38,504 nt of DNA from Arachnia propionica (GCF_003859805.1 NZ_RQZG01000021.1:1-38504); one strand, 5' to 3'. Shown: positions 24,614 through 33,416, counted from the first letter of the stretch. Numbers and translations: made by a program. Notes: generated by a model from the sequence alone, not told the origin.

Positions 24614-25920
24614 GCCGCTGTCTCGTCGTCGCTCAACAGGGAGTGGATGAGGCTGGGGGCCAGGGCAGGGACCGCACCGTAGCGACCTTCCAGGTAGCGC
24701 TTTGCGATGTTGTGATCTGAGTGCGTCGTGAAATCCGCCAGCGAGAACAGCTCGGTTGCGCCGTCGCGCTCCTTCTCCGTGAACCAGATCTGGCCCTTGG
24801 CCAGCTCGAGGTGGGACAGGTTCGACAGCAGGTAGGTGTCGTGACTGGTGAACAGGATCTGCGCGCCGGTGGTGTTGACCTTCGGGTCCTGGAAGAACCC
24901 GATGAGAATCTCCGCCAGGTGCGGGTGCAGGCTCGAATCAAGCTCATCCACGACGAACACCCCACCTCTGCGGAGCTGGTTGATCGCCGGGATGGCCAGG
25001 GCCAGCCAGGCCAGTGTCCCATCGCTCTCCTGGCGCAGGCTGAAGGGCCTCACGCCGTGACCGTGGAGAAACTCCAGACGTCGGATCACAGCTTCGGTGG
25101 CTGGCTCGGACAGCGGCTCCCCTTCCGTTTCCCCCAAGGAGGAGAGGGCTTCCCGGAAAGCCGTCTCGAAGCGCGCCATCCGCTCCCGGTCCTCGAGCGG
25201 GATCGGGTCCTCGCGCAGGTTGACCTCCGTGATCCCGACATCAGCGATGCGCAGCACTGCCGCGATCGCCTCCGGCGTCGATCTGCCCTCCTTGAGGTCC
25301 GCGACGATGGCACCGATGCGGGTCCTGCGCTGCCCCTCGCCGAAGGGCACGAGGTCGAAGCCCTCGAGCAGCCCCCTGCCAATCGTCGCGAGTGGCTCAT
25401 GGTCCAGCTTGATGGCCCGGCTGATCAGCAGCTCGTGGGCGGCAAGCAGGCCGACCGTGCGGACACCTCGACCATACGAGACCCGCTCCCGCTCTCGCTT
25501 GAACAGGGAGCGCGGCTTCGACGTGGGCCGGTCCAGCAGCCACTCCCGCACCACTCCCTGACCGTCCACCTCGAAGCCGTAGGTGTGACGCCTGCCGTCA
25601 AGCACGAACTCCAGCTCATACCGGCTCGGCTCGTCCCGGTGCCGGTCGTCGAGCTGGAACGGGCCCCGCGGCATGGTCTCGCGGCTCAGCCACTCCGACG
25701 CCGAGTCCCGGATCGCAGCCAGGACGTAGCGGAGCGCATCCACGACCGTCGACTTGCCCGACGCGTTGGCCCCGAAGATCCCGGCGGCAGGATAGGTGCT
25801 CGTGACCCACGTCTGATCACCGCTCGGGTAGAACCCCGTGAGCGAGGGACGGGTGAACTCCAGGACCGCCTCGTCGCGAATGGACCCGTGGTTCTGCACC
25901 GTGAAACTGAGCAGCAGCAT
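24610..25920 (-). CDS. rloA: RloA-like AAA ATPase
   Basis: 436 aa, of the AAA_15/AAA_21 (SMC/OLD-like) group. Motifs in order: FTVQNHGSIRDEAVLEF at the N-terminus, Walker A FGANASGKST (49-58), helical insertion, signature-like RQESDGTLAWLALA, Walker B VFVVDELDSSLHP, and ILFTSHDTYLLSN. The C-terminal region is short, and the effector is encoded separately by the rloB-like gene downstream. Such ATPases sense infection and control a Toprim or nuclease partner (AbiL; PARIS is an analogous ATPase-Toprim pair). The start gives MLLLSFTVQN; a promoter match lies close upstream, so the mRNA would be nearly leaderless. Confidence 0.85.
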   Translation of the reverse strand: MLLLSFTVQNHGSIRDEAVLEFTRPSLTGFYPSGDQTWVTSTYPAAGIFGANASGKSTVVDALRYVLAAIRDSASEWLSRETMPRGPFQLDDRHRDEPSRYELEFVLDGRRHTYGFEVDGQGVVREWLLDRPTSKPRSLFKRERERVSYGRGVRTVGLLAAHELLISRAIKLDHEPLATIGRGLLEGFDLVPFGEGQRRTRIGAIVADLKEGRSTPEAIAAVLRIADVGITEVNLREDPIPLEDRERMARFETAFREALSSLGETEGEPLSEPATEAVIRRLEFLHGHGVRPFSLRQESDGTLAWLALAIPAINQLRRGGVFVVDELDSSLHPHLAEILIGFFQDPKVNTTGAQILFTSHDTYLLSNLSHLELAKGQIWFTEKERDGATELFSLADFTTHSDHNIAKRYLEGRYGAVPALAPSLIHSLLSDDETAA

Positions 25921-25930
25921 GACACCATAC

Positions 25931-25959
25931 TACATACCCGAGACGATCTGCTTGCACAA
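25931..25959 (-). promoter_or_regulatory. putative promoter of the rloAB-like pair
   Basis: On the minus strand TTGTGC (25959-25954) and TATGTA (25936-25931) are separated by 17 bp in a distinctly AT-rich patch. The -10 box ends 10 bp before the ATG at 25920, which implies a leader of only a few bases. Sequence match only. Confidence 0.4.
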
Positions 25960-26008
25960 ACACAGATTTTCAGGAGAAAAACCCTTGGAATCCAACCCTT
26001 CATGCAGC

Positions 26009-26713
26009 TCACCTGCGGCTCAGCCGGTCGGCGATCAGCACGACGGCGGGGCGGCGTCCCGCGGCGGACCATCGGTGGCTGGCCAGACCTGCCGCCAGGA
26101 GGGCCAGGACCAGGGCAACTCCCGGCCAGCCGAGCTGTGTTCCCTCCGCCGTCGGGTCGATGAGGTCGAGCCCTCCCTGGGCCTGGACCAACAGCAGGAG
26201 GAACAGCCACAGCAGCACACTCGCCGCGCCGAGGAGCGGCCCGAGCAGGGCGATGCCCACCAGCGTCGCCGACAGCACCACGGTGATGGTGCAGCCGAAC
26301 AGCACGAACAGCGACCACGGGGCCGCCTCGGCGCGCAACGCCGGGTCCGCCAGCGTCCACTCCGGCGGCACGAAGGTGACGTAGAAATCACCCACCTCCC
26401 ACAACACCCGTGCCAGCAGCGGGGCTGCGCCGAACGCGAGGACCGTCACGGCCGCGCCCACGGCGTCGATCAGCCGGATCGGCCGGGGCGACTGCGCGTC
26501 GACCCAGTCCAGCCTCGGCGTCATGGCATACAGGGCGAGAGCCCCGAGCAGCACCGGGACCAGCTCCCCCACTGCCGCCAGGCGGTCGCCGTACTGCTCC
26601 GCCCACGGACCATTCAGTGCCACCCACCAGTAGCCATAACACGTCGCAACCGCAGCCACCCAGGCCAGCGCCGCCAGCCACGGCACCCTTCCCCCGAGCC
26701 ATCCCCTGCGCAT
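26009..26713 (-). CDS. polytopic membrane protein of an ABC transporter operon
   Basis: 234 aa. ATG 26713 overlaps the stop of the preceding permease gene by one base (TGATG), which fixes the start; the frame is open further upstream. It is predicted to have about six hydrophobic segments, among them WLAALAWVAAVATCYGYWW, ELVPVLLGALALYAM, LIDAVGAAVTVLAFGAAPL, TITVVLSATLVGIALLG, LLWLFLLLLV and VALVLALLAAGLAS. There is no enzymatic motif and I do not recognise the family. Its position as last gene after an ABC ATPase and a permease suggests a second membrane subunit or an accessory protein. Confidence 0.65.
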   Translation of the reverse strand: MRRGWLGGRVPWLAALAWVAAVATCYGYWWVALNGPWAEQYGDRLAAVGELVPVLLGALALYAMTPRLDWVDAQSPRPIRLIDAVGAAVTVLAFGAAPLLARVLWEVGDFYVTFVPPEWTLADPALRAEAAPWSLFVLFGCTITVVLSATLVGIALLGPLLGAASVLLWLFLLLLVQAQGGLDLIDPTAEGTQLGWPGVALVLALLAAGLASHRWSAAGRRPAVVLIADRLSRR

Positions 26714-28041
26714 CAAGGCAGGTCCTCCGGCAGGATGAGGCAACGATCCAACCCGTCCTGGTGCGCGGCCACCCACGCGGCCCAGTCCGCATCGTCGAAG
26801 GCCGCGAAGCGGTCCATCACCGCGGCCTCCTGCCCGCCCTCGCCCAGGACCAGATCGTATATCTCCCGGATCTGGGGCGAGGTGACCTTCCCCGCCCCGA
26901 ATCGGATCCGGGCCAGGGCCACGTCGTGCAGGACATTGCGCTCATCTTCCAGGGCTGTCTGCGGGCATTCCACCGCAGGGGTCATGAGCAGCCTGCCCGC
27001 CCATGACCTGACCTGCACCGCACCCCACTCCTTGCGACTTCCCGCCGCTTCCCCCAGATGGTCGTGGCCCGGGGTTCTCGGCCCGCCCTGGGAGATGACG
27101 TACGGCCGCTGCCCCTGCGCCACTGGTGGCACCAACGGGCTCATGAGTTCGGCGATGAACTGTCGCTCCCCCTCCGCCTTGGGATACAGGCAGAGCTCCA
27201 GGTCACCGGTGTTCTCGCACCTGACCTCGGCCGTCGAGTCCTCCTCGGTGAGCAGGGGCTGCTGGAATGCCAGGAAGGCCATCACCACCAGTGGCGCCGC
27301 CACCCACCCCAGAGCGGTCCAGCCTCGACGGTTCCTGGCGGCGTGCACCTCCGCCATCCCGACGGCGACCTTGAAGGCCGTGAACCCGACCAGTGCGAAG
27401 AACATGATCTGGATCAGCTGCGTGGACCACAGCAACCGCTCCCCCAGTCCGGGACCACCCACCGACCACATGTAGGACGCGCTCATCACGGACATGGAGC
27501 GGTTGAGCAGCAGCACGTCGTTGATGAGGAAGGCCGGGGCCACCACCGTCACCACAGCAGCCAGCGGGGCCAGCACGATCCCGACCCTGGGACCCGCAAC
27601 CAGGGCACCACAGGCACCCACCGCCACCAGCGAGGCCACCCCGGTCAGCAGCGCCGCCAGGGCCAGCAGATCGGCCAGGCTCCACGGCAGCCTCGCCATG
27701 CTGACCAGCACCACCGGCAGGTGGCCCGCCAGCACACCCACCACGACGGCGATCATGGTGCTCCCCAGCTCCTTGGCCAGGACCCCGGTGCGCGCCCGCC
27801 CCGGGGCAGCCCCCACCAGCACCGAATCCGGCGTGTGCTGCGCGGTCACCCAGCAGGCCAGCCAACCGGTCACCACTGCCCACACGGGGTAGAAGAGCCT
27901 GGCGGAGATGATGACATCGGCCATGTCCGTGGCTCCGAGGTCACGCCACAGCAGTGACACCGTGCTCCCGAGGGCCAGCAACGCACACACTCCCGCAATG
28001 ACGGCCCCCCGGATGAGCCACCAGGACTGCCTCCCGGTCAT
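26713..28041 (-). CDS. ABC-2-like permease with C-terminal soluble domain
   Basis: 442 aa. The start overlaps the ATPase stop (ATGA). Residues 1 to about 265 hold some seven hydrophobic segments (e.g. GAVIAGVCALLALGSTVSLL, MIAVVVGVLAGHLPVVLV, LLTGVASLVAVGACGALVAG, IMFFALVGFTAF, AAPLVVMAFLAF). The remaining 175 residues are soluble and acidic, with two Cys close together (VRCENTGDLELCLYP) and a helical end (FAAFDDADWAAWVAAHQDGLDRC). That soluble part would follow the last helix and may be extracytoplasmic. The substrate is unknown. The arrangement ATPase-permease-membrane protein is typical of export or self-protection ABC systems. Confidence 0.7.
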   Translation of the reverse strand: MTGRQSWWLIRGAVIAGVCALLALGSTVSLLWRDLGATDMADVIISARLFYPVWAVVTGWLACWVTAQHTPDSVLVGAAPGRARTGVLAKELGSTMIAVVVGVLAGHLPVVLVSMARLPWSLADLLALAALLTGVASLVAVGACGALVAGPRVGIVLAPLAAVVTVVAPAFLINDVLLLNRSMSVMSASYMWSVGGPGLGERLLWSTQLIQIMFFALVGFTAFKVAVGMAEVHAARNRRGWTALGWVAAPLVVMAFLAFQQPLLTEEDSTAEVRCENTGDLELCLYPKAEGERQFIAELMSPLVPPVAQGQRPYVISQGGPRTPGHDHLGEAAGSRKEWGAVQVRSWAGRLLMTPAVECPQTALEDERNVLHDVALARIRFGAGKVTSPQIREIYDLVLGEGGQEAAVMDRFAAFDDADWAAWVAAHQDGLDRCLILPEDLP

Positions 28042-28793
28042 GACTCCCGCCTTTCCAGGACGGCGAAATAGGCCGCCTCCAGCTCCGGCTCGCCGTGGAT
28101 GTTACCGCCCAGTTCCCGGAATGCCGTCATGGAGTCGTCAAACTTGATCTCTCCCTGATCCACCACCACGACGGTGTGCGCAGAGGTCGCGAGGTCCTCG
28201 ATCAAATGGGTGGAGACGATCACCACGGCGTGTTCCCCGGCCTGCGAGACGATCTGCCGCAACCCCTGCCGATGCCTGGGGTCGAGGCCGACGGTCGGCT
28301 CGTCGAGGATGAGAATCGAGGGTCGGTGCACCAACGCGCAGGCCAGCCCGAGCCGCTGCCTCATGCCGCCTGACAAGGAGCGCGCTCGGCTGGCGGCCCG
28401 ATCCGCCAGGCCCACCAGCTCCAGGGCGTCGGCCACCGCGTCCGGGATGTCCCGTTTGCCCATCCCGTGCGCCCAGGCGGCGTACTCGACGTTCTGTCTG
28501 ACCGAGGCCCACCCCATCACGGTGAACTGCTGCGGCAGGTAACCGATCCGGGACCGCACCTGGTCGACCGTTTCCCGGCCGAGCCTCACATCCCCGACGG
28601 TGATCTCGCCCCGCTGCAACGGATGGGCGGTGGCCACCAGCTTCATCAGGGTCGTCTTCCCGGCCCCGTTCGGCCCGAGCAACCCGGTCACCCCCACCCG
28701 GAACGTCGTCGAGATTCCATGCAGTGCGTCGCGCGCCCCATAGGAATGAGAAACCCCGTGCAGCCTCACCGCTGCATCAGCAACACCGCTCAT
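28038..28793 (-). CDS. ABC transporter ATP-binding protein
   Basis: 251 aa from ATG 28793 (MSGVADAAVRLHGVSHSYG); the upstream in-frame extension runs into non-coding sequence. Walker A is GPNGAGKTT (40-48), the Q-loop is YLPQQF, the signature is LSGGM (140-144), Walker B is LILDEP (161-166), the D-loop is GLDPRH, and the H-switch is STHLIEDL. It is of the DRA/CcmA-like exporter class (one NBD, GIxTTFRVGVTGLLGPNGAGKTTLMK context). It is the first gene of a three-gene operon with the two membrane proteins downstream. No regulator gene lies next to it. Confidence 0.9.
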   Translation of the reverse strand: MSGVADAAVRLHGVSHSYGARDALHGISTTFRVGVTGLLGPNGAGKTTLMKLVATAHPLQRGEITVGDVRLGRETVDQVRSRIGYLPQQFTVMGWASVRQNVEYAAWAHGMGKRDIPDAVADALELVGLADRAASRARSLSGGMRQRLGLACALVHRPSILILDEPTVGLDPRHRQGLRQIVSQAGEHAVVIVSTHLIEDLATSAHTVVVVDQGEIKFDDSMTAFRELGGNIHGEPELEAAYFAVLERRES

Positions 28794-28923
28794 GCCCAGA
28801 GTGTGGCAGAGCCGTTCGCTCCCTTGCCACCGGAGCAGGGAAGAAGCGACGAAAGTCTGATCTCCCTCCCCCTCCGGTCCTCTCTGGACGGACGTCACCT
28901 CCTCCACCGGTGGAACATCCCGG

Positions 28924-29027
28924 TTCGCCTGCCTTGGGACGGAAATGCCTGCCTTGTTCGGAATTGCCTGCCTTATTAGACAGGCAATTCGAATCAAGGC
29001 AGGCAAACCGACATCAGGACAGGCGAA
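28924..29027. repeat. dyad array of six 12-bp motifs (locus 1)
   Basis: Motif TTCGCCTGYCTT occurs three times on the plus strand (28924-28935, 28944-28955, 28963-28974) and three times on the minus strand (28978-28989, 28996-29007, 29016-29027). Start-to-start spacing is 18-20 bp within each set. Unit 1 mirrors unit 6, 2 mirrors 5 and 3 mirrors 4, so transcripts could fold into one long stem. Spacers differ from each other. It occupies the gap between the ABC ATPase start and the fucosidase stop. Nothing else was seen in the rest of this 296-bp gap. Confidence 0.85.
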
Positions 29028-29089
29028 CCGGGGAAGCCGACGGGGTGCGGCGGTGGAGGGTTCGCCGGTCGATCAGTGGGGACCGGACC

Positions 29090-30391
29090 TCAGGCCAGCT
29101 CGAGCAGGGCCGGACCGGGGCGCTCCGGTGACAACTCGAGCACCCCGTCGGCCAGAGTTGCCCAGTCGGGGGTCAGCAGCACACCGTCCGGCACCTCGAC
29201 CGGGGCGTCGGCGTCGATGAACAGCAGGCGACGATCCCCGGAGCGGCCCAGCCGGGTCCAGGCCCCCTCCACCTCCAGCACACCGTCGGCGACGAACTCC
29301 TCCAGCAGCGGCCCGCAGGCCTTCATCCAGGCCCCGATCCGAACCAGCAGCTCCGACTGCCACCCGGGCAGCGTGCCATCGGCCTTCGGGGTGACCCCGA
29401 CCAGCAGACGGCCACCCCGCCACACCATGTCCACCAAGTCCCGCATCAGCTCCAGGGCGGTCTTGGCGTGCTCCGGACCCTCCACCGAGTTGTACCCGAA
29501 GGACAGCCCGAGCCCTCGGCAGTGCTCCCACACCGCCGCCTCCTCGCAGTTCTTCAGGTGCTGGTACTCGCTCGTGGCGTAGTCCTGGTGCGGCACGTTC
29601 CAGCGGTCGTTGACCAGGCCGTCGGGCACCGCACGGTAGTACTCCTCGAACACCGTCCCGATGCCGTCGGCACGGAAGTCCTTGCCCTCGTCCGGCCAGT
29701 TGATGTCGTTCCACAGCACGTCCGGCGAGTACCGGGCGACGAGGTCGCGGACATGGTTCGCGGCGTAGCGGGCGTACTCCAGGTCGTTCGGACGCTCCGT
29801 GATGTGCCAGTCGTCGCGCAACCCGATGGGTTCGGTGGGACGCACGTGCCAGTCCAGACCACCCGAGTAGTAGGCCCCGAACCGCATGCCGACCTCCCGG
29901 CAGGCGTCCGCCCACTCCTGCACCAGGTCCCGTTTCGGACCCCGCGCGACGGTGTTGCGGCCGTTCGTCTCCGGGGCGTCCCACAGGCACACCCCGTCGT
30001 GGTGCTTGGTGGTGAGCATGATGTAGGCCCCACCCGCATCCGCCAGTTCCTTCGCCGCCGACAGGGCGTCGAAGTTCTCGGCCTGCCACTGGTCGAGGAA
30101 GTCGTCGTAGTCACAGCCGCCGTGCACCTGCTCGTGGTGCTCCTTGGCCGGGGACCCCTCGATGCGGATGGTGTTGAAGTACCACTCCGCGTACGGATTG
30201 TGCTTGAACCACTCCATCGGGGGGATCGCCCCGAGCTCCGCCACCGGCTCCCCCCACGCGGGCACCGAGTACGGCCCCCAGTGGATGAAGAAGCCGAGCT
30301 TGGCGCGACGGAACCACTCCGGGGTCTCCCTCCCCAGGGCGTCCCACCGCTGCTTGTCCGCCTCGAACCGTGCGCTGAGATCAGCGTCCAC
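29090..30391 (-). CDS. GH29 alpha-L-fucosidase
   Basis: 433 aa, cytoplasmic (no signal peptide). GTG 30391 is chosen because GGAGG lies 7 bp before it (ttggaggattcg) and it overlaps the upstream permease by only 11 bp. GH29 marks are FFIHWGPYSVPAWGEP near the N-terminus, FDALSAAKELADAGGAYIML, TKHHDGVCLWDAP, YYSGGLDWHV, and DVLWNDINWPDEG, whose Asp in LWND is the expected nucleophile. It should remove L-fucose from oligosaccharides brought in by the adjoining ABC importer, a typical arrangement for use of host or mucin glycans. The length is near the usual catalytic domain plus a short C-terminal beta domain (RLLFIDADAPVEVPDGV). Confidence 0.9.
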   Translation of the reverse strand: MDADLSARFEADKQRWDALGRETPEWFRRAKLGFFIHWGPYSVPAWGEPVAELGAIPPMEWFKHNPYAEWYFNTIRIEGSPAKEHHEQVHGGCDYDDFLDQWQAENFDALSAAKELADAGGAYIMLTTKHHDGVCLWDAPETNGRNTVARGPKRDLVQEWADACREVGMRFGAYYSGGLDWHVRPTEPIGLRDDWHITERPNDLEYARYAANHVRDLVARYSPDVLWNDINWPDEGKDFRADGIGTVFEEYYRAVPDGLVNDRWNVPHQDYATSEYQHLKNCEEAAVWEHCRGLGLSFGYNSVEGPEHAKTALELMRDLVDMVWRGGRLLVGVTPKADGTLPGWQSELLVRIGAWMKACGPLLEEFVADGVLEVEGAWTRLGRSGDRRLLFIDADAPVEVPDGVLLTPDWATLADGVLELSPERPGPALLELA

Positions 30392-31217
30392 CGAATCCTC
30401 CAAGATTGATTCCCTTCGCGAGTTGTTTCTGCATGGCGACGACGATGACGAGGCTGGCCAGCACGGAGATGGCGGCCGCCGCCATGAGGGGTCCCCAGTC
30501 GGTGCCGTGCTCACCGGAGAACCTGGACAGACCCAGCTGCAGCGGTGCCTTGTCCTGGCTGTTGATGATGATCAGCGGCCACAGGAACGAGTTCCAGTAG
30601 TCGATGAAGGCGAACGCGGCGACCACCGCGATCGGGCCGCGCAGCAGCGGCACGATGACGTGACGCAGGATCTTCAGCTGCCCGGCACCGTCGATCCGGG
30701 CGGCCTCCTCGTAGTCGCCGGGCAGGGACAGCAGGAACTGCCGGAGCATGAAGGTGCCGAAGGCCCCGAAGGCGAACGGCAGGATGATCATGGCGTAGGA
30801 GTCCACGGCGCTGAACATGTCGGCCCCGAGGAACAGCGGCACCACCAGCACCTCCGCGGGAAGCACCAGGGTGGCGATGAAGATGCTGAACAGGGTGCCC
30901 CGTCCCCGGAACTCCAGCCGGGCGAAGGCGTAGGCGTTGAGCACCGAGACCACGACGACGATGAGACAGCCCAGCGTCGCGTAGACGAAGGTGTTGACCA
31001 GGATCTGCCCGAACGGGATGGTGCTGAAGGCCTTCTCGAAGTTGTCCCACCGCACCTCGCTGCCGAACAGCGCGGTGCCACTGGAGAGCACCTCGTTGCT
31101 CGGTTTGAGGGCGGAGAAGAACATCCACACGAACGGGGAGACGAAGATCAGCCCGAAGAGCACCAGGAGGGTCTTGGAGATCACCTTCCCCCACTGGATC
31201 TTCCTGTCACGAGTCAT
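30381..31217 (-). CDS. carbohydrate ABC transporter permease (MalG/CUT1 type)
   Basis: 278 aa with six predicted helices (e.g. LLVLFGLIFVSPFVWMFFSA, CLIVVVVSVLNAYAFARL, LAS LVIVVAMQ). The EAA loop that contacts the ATPase reads EEAARIDGAGQLKILRHVIVP. The last helix is followed by QKQLAKGINLGGFGGR. The start overlaps the partner permease stop by 11 bp. No ATP-binding gene is present in the operon, so a shared MsiK-like ATPase encoded elsewhere is likely, as in other actinobacterial CUT1 systems. Confidence 0.9.
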   Translation of the reverse strand: MTRDRKIQWGKVISKTLLVLFGLIFVSPFVWMFFSALKPSNEVLSSGTALFGSEVRWDNFEKAFSTIPFGQILVNTFVYATLGCLIVVVVSVLNAYAFARLEFRGRGTLFSIFIATLVLPAEVLVVPLFLGADMFSAVDSYAMIILPFAFGAFGTFMLRQFLLSLPGDYEEAARIDGAGQLKILRHVIVPLLRGPIAVVAAFAFIDYWNSFLWPLIIINSQDKAPLQLGLSRFSGEHGTDWGPLMAAAAISVLASLVIVVAMQKQLAKGINLGGFGGR

Positions 31218-32136
31218 AGTTCACCCACTTCTTCTGGCCGACGAACTGCAGGGCCGTCAGCAGCATCACCAGCACGAACAGCACCCAGGCCAGTGAGGAG
31301 GCCATGCCGAGGGCGTCGTAGGAGAAACCGGAGCGGTACAGGTGCAGCACCAAGGTGTTGGTGGAGTCGCCCGGCCCACCCTTGGTGAGCATGAAGGGCT
31401 GGGTGAACACCTTGAACGCCCCGATCACCGTCATGACGGAGGCGAAGAACAGCGACGGCGACAGCATCGGGAAGGTGACCTTCCAGAACCGGCTCCACGC
31501 CGTCGTGCCGTCGATCTTGGCGGCCTCCATCACGGCCGGGTTGATGTTGTTGAGTCCGGCGGCCAGCACCACGATGTTGTACCCGACGGCCTGCCACAGC
31601 GACATGAGGATGAGCGAGGCCATCGCCCAGAAGGGGGTGCCGAGCCAGGAGGGGCCCTGGATCCCGACGGCGGCGAGGGCGCCGTTGATGACGCCGTTGT
31701 CGTCGAGCAGGACCCGCCACACCAGGGCGTTGGCGACCATCGGGGTGACCACGGGGATGAAGAACAGCACCCGGAAGAACGGGGCCCAGTCCGGCAGGGA
31801 GTGCAGCCACACCGCGATGCCGGTGGAGACGATGAGGTTCACCGCGGTGTACCCGATGGCGAAGATGGCGGTGTTGAGCAGCACGGTGTAGAACACCGGG
31901 TCCTGCCCGGACAGCAGCTTGACGTAGTTCCCGAAGCCCACGAACTCGGGGTCGCCGTAGAGGGGCCAGTTGTGGAAGCTGATCACGATGGAGGCGATCA
32001 GCGGGATCACCATGAAGATGAGGAAGCCGGACATCCCCGGGGCCAGGTGGAGGAAGGCCAGCAGGCCCTGTCTGACACCGGGTTTGCCGGCCTTCCTCAC
32101 CTTCACCCCGGCCGGCGTGGCAGCCAGCTGGGTCAT
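31207..32136 (-). CDS. carbohydrate ABC transporter permease (MalF/CUT1 type)
   Basis: 309 aa from ATG 32136 (MTQLAATPAGVKVRKAG), 4 bp after the binding-protein stop; a TTG eight codons earlier is less likely. It is predicted to have six helices, including APGMSGFLIFMVIPLIASIV, LNTAIFAIGYTAVNLIV and FFRVLFFIPVVTPMVAN. The EAA loop is MEAAKIDGTTAWSRFWKVTFPM. It ends GQKKWVNYDS. It forms the heterodimeric channel with the downstream permease for sugar uptake across the membrane. Confidence 0.9.
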   Translation of the reverse strand: MTQLAATPAGVKVRKAGKPGVRQGLLAFLHLAPGMSGFLIFMVIPLIASIVISFHNWPLYGDPEFVGFGNYVKLLSGQDPVFYTVLLNTAIFAIGYTAVNLIVSTGIAVWLHSLPDWAPFFRVLFFIPVVTPMVANALVWRVLLDDNGVINGALAAVGIQGPSWLGTPFWAMASLILMSLWQAVGYNIVVLAAGLNNINPAVMEAAKIDGTTAWSRFWKVTFPMLSPSLFFASVMTVIGAFKVFTQPFMLTKGGPGDSTNTLVLHLYRSGFSYDALGMASSLAWVLFVLVMLLTALQFVGQKKWVNYDS

Positions 32137-32140
32137 GGGA

Positions 32141-33367
32141 TCACTTGATTCCCTTCTCAATGGCGCTCAGGATGTCCTCGGCGGTGCGCTCACCACGCAC
32201 ACCCTCCGGGGAGTACTGGGCGAACTGGGTGTCCACCTGGTTCCAGTTGGTGGTGGTGACCAGCGGCTTGCCGTCCTTGAGCAGGGCCTCCATCACGGCC
32301 ACGTCGGCCTCGGGCTTGCCCTCGGCCCAACCGCTCATCGAGGCCTCCAGCGACGGCACGGTGCCGCGGTGCTTGCCGACGTGGGCGATGACCTCGGGGG
32401 TGGTCATCTTCATGATGTTGGCGAAGGCCGCCTTCTTGTCGGGGCACTTGGCGGAGATGCCGAACCCGGAGCCCTGGATCATGCCGATGGGCTTGCCGCT
32501 CTTCGACGGCACGACGGCGACCCCGACCTCGGCCTTGGTGCCCTCCTTGATGGTGGAGTAGAACCAGGGGCCCTCGATCACCATGGCCGCCTTGCCGCTC
32601 ATGAAGTTCTGCATGCTGACGTCGGTGACGTCGGCGGAGCTGGGGGCGGTGGCCACCTTCTCCTTCGCGACGAGGTCGAAGCCCCACTGGACGTCCTCGA
32701 CCAGACCCGGGTCGGTGAGGGTCAGTTCGCCGTCCTTGGTGGGGGTGTGGCCGTTGGCGAAGGCGAAGGACAGGTAGGGGTAGCCGAATGCGGGCGCGAC
32801 GGCGAAGCCCATCACGTCACCGGAGGTCAGTGCCTTGGCGTCGGAGAGGAACTGCTCGGTGGTGTAGTCGAGGCCCGGCTCCTGCAGACCTGCGGCCTTG
32901 AACATGTCCTTGTTGTAGTACAGCACCATGGGCTCGGCGTCGTAGGGGATGGCCCGGACGGTGCCGTCGACGGTGAGGCCCTCCATCATGGCGGAGTTGT
33001 ACTGGGTGAGGTCGACCCCGGCCTCCTTGGCCAGCTCGTCGAGCGGGGAGAGCAGGCTGCCGAGCTCCTGGGCGCGGGCCGCCTGCGTGGTGATGATGCA
33101 GGGGGCGTCGCCGGAGCTCATCCGGGTCTTGACCTTGGTCCAGTACTCGGCGAAGGTCGGGCCCTCGATCTCCAGCTTGAAGTCGGCGTCCTTCTCCTGG
33201 GCCCCCTTGACGAAGCTCTCCCACTGTTCGCGGTCGGAGGGGCTGGAGACCCAGGTGTACATCTGGTTGGCCTGTTCACCTTTGCCGGACTTCCCGCCAT
33301 CACAGGCTCCCAGGGTCAGGGCGAGCGCCGCCGCGACGGCAGCAGCTGCGATTCGACGTTTCATCAT
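32141..33367 (-). CDS. sugar ABC transporter substrate-binding lipoprotein
   Basis: 408 aa from ATG 33367 (AAGGA 8 bp upstream). The signal is MMKRRIAAAAVAAALALTLGAC with lipobox Cys22, then a Gly/Lys-rich linker. The fold is that of CUT1 binding proteins (SBP_bac_1/8-like): YTWVSSPSDREQWESFVKGA, FAEYWTKVKTRMSSGDAP, IPYDAEPMVLYYNKDMFKAAGL, FMSGKAAMVIEGPWF and GFGISAKCPDKKAAFANIM. The substrate is probably a fucose-containing or related oligosaccharide, judged from the fucosidase in the same operon (inference). It is the first gene of the operon, behind a LacI-type operator. Confidence 0.9.
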   Translation of the reverse strand: MMKRRIAAAAVAAALALTLGACDGGKSGKGEQANQMYTWVSSPSDREQWESFVKGAQEKDADFKLEIEGPTFAEYWTKVKTRMSSGDAPCIITTQAARAQELGSLLSPLDELAKEAGVDLTQYNSAMMEGLTVDGTVRAIPYDAEPMVLYYNKDMFKAAGLQEPGLDYTTEQFLSDAKALTSGDVMGFAVAPAFGYPYLSFAFANGHTPTKDGELTLTDPGLVEDVQWGFDLVAKEKVATAPSSADVTDVSMQNFMSGKAAMVIEGPWFYSTIKEGTKAEVGVAVVPSKSGKPIGMIQGSGFGISAKCPDKKAAFANIMKMTTPEVIAHVGKHRGTVPSLEASMSGWAEGKPEADVAVMEALLKDGKPLVTTTNWNQVDTQFAQYSPEGVRGERTAEDILSAIEKGIK

Positions 33368-33416
33368 TGCGACTTCCTTGTCAAGCCAGGGGCGGGGGTG
33401 CAGGACCACGCCCGAA

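Noticed and set aside
26711-26722. CAAGGCAGGTCC as another copy of the 12-bp array motif
   Set aside because: It is a single partial match inside coding sequence, with no periodic neighbours.
33381-33386. TTGACA just before the binding-protein start taken as a -35 box
   Set aside because: On the minus strand a -10 box would then fall inside the coding sequence. It overlaps the ribosome-site region instead.
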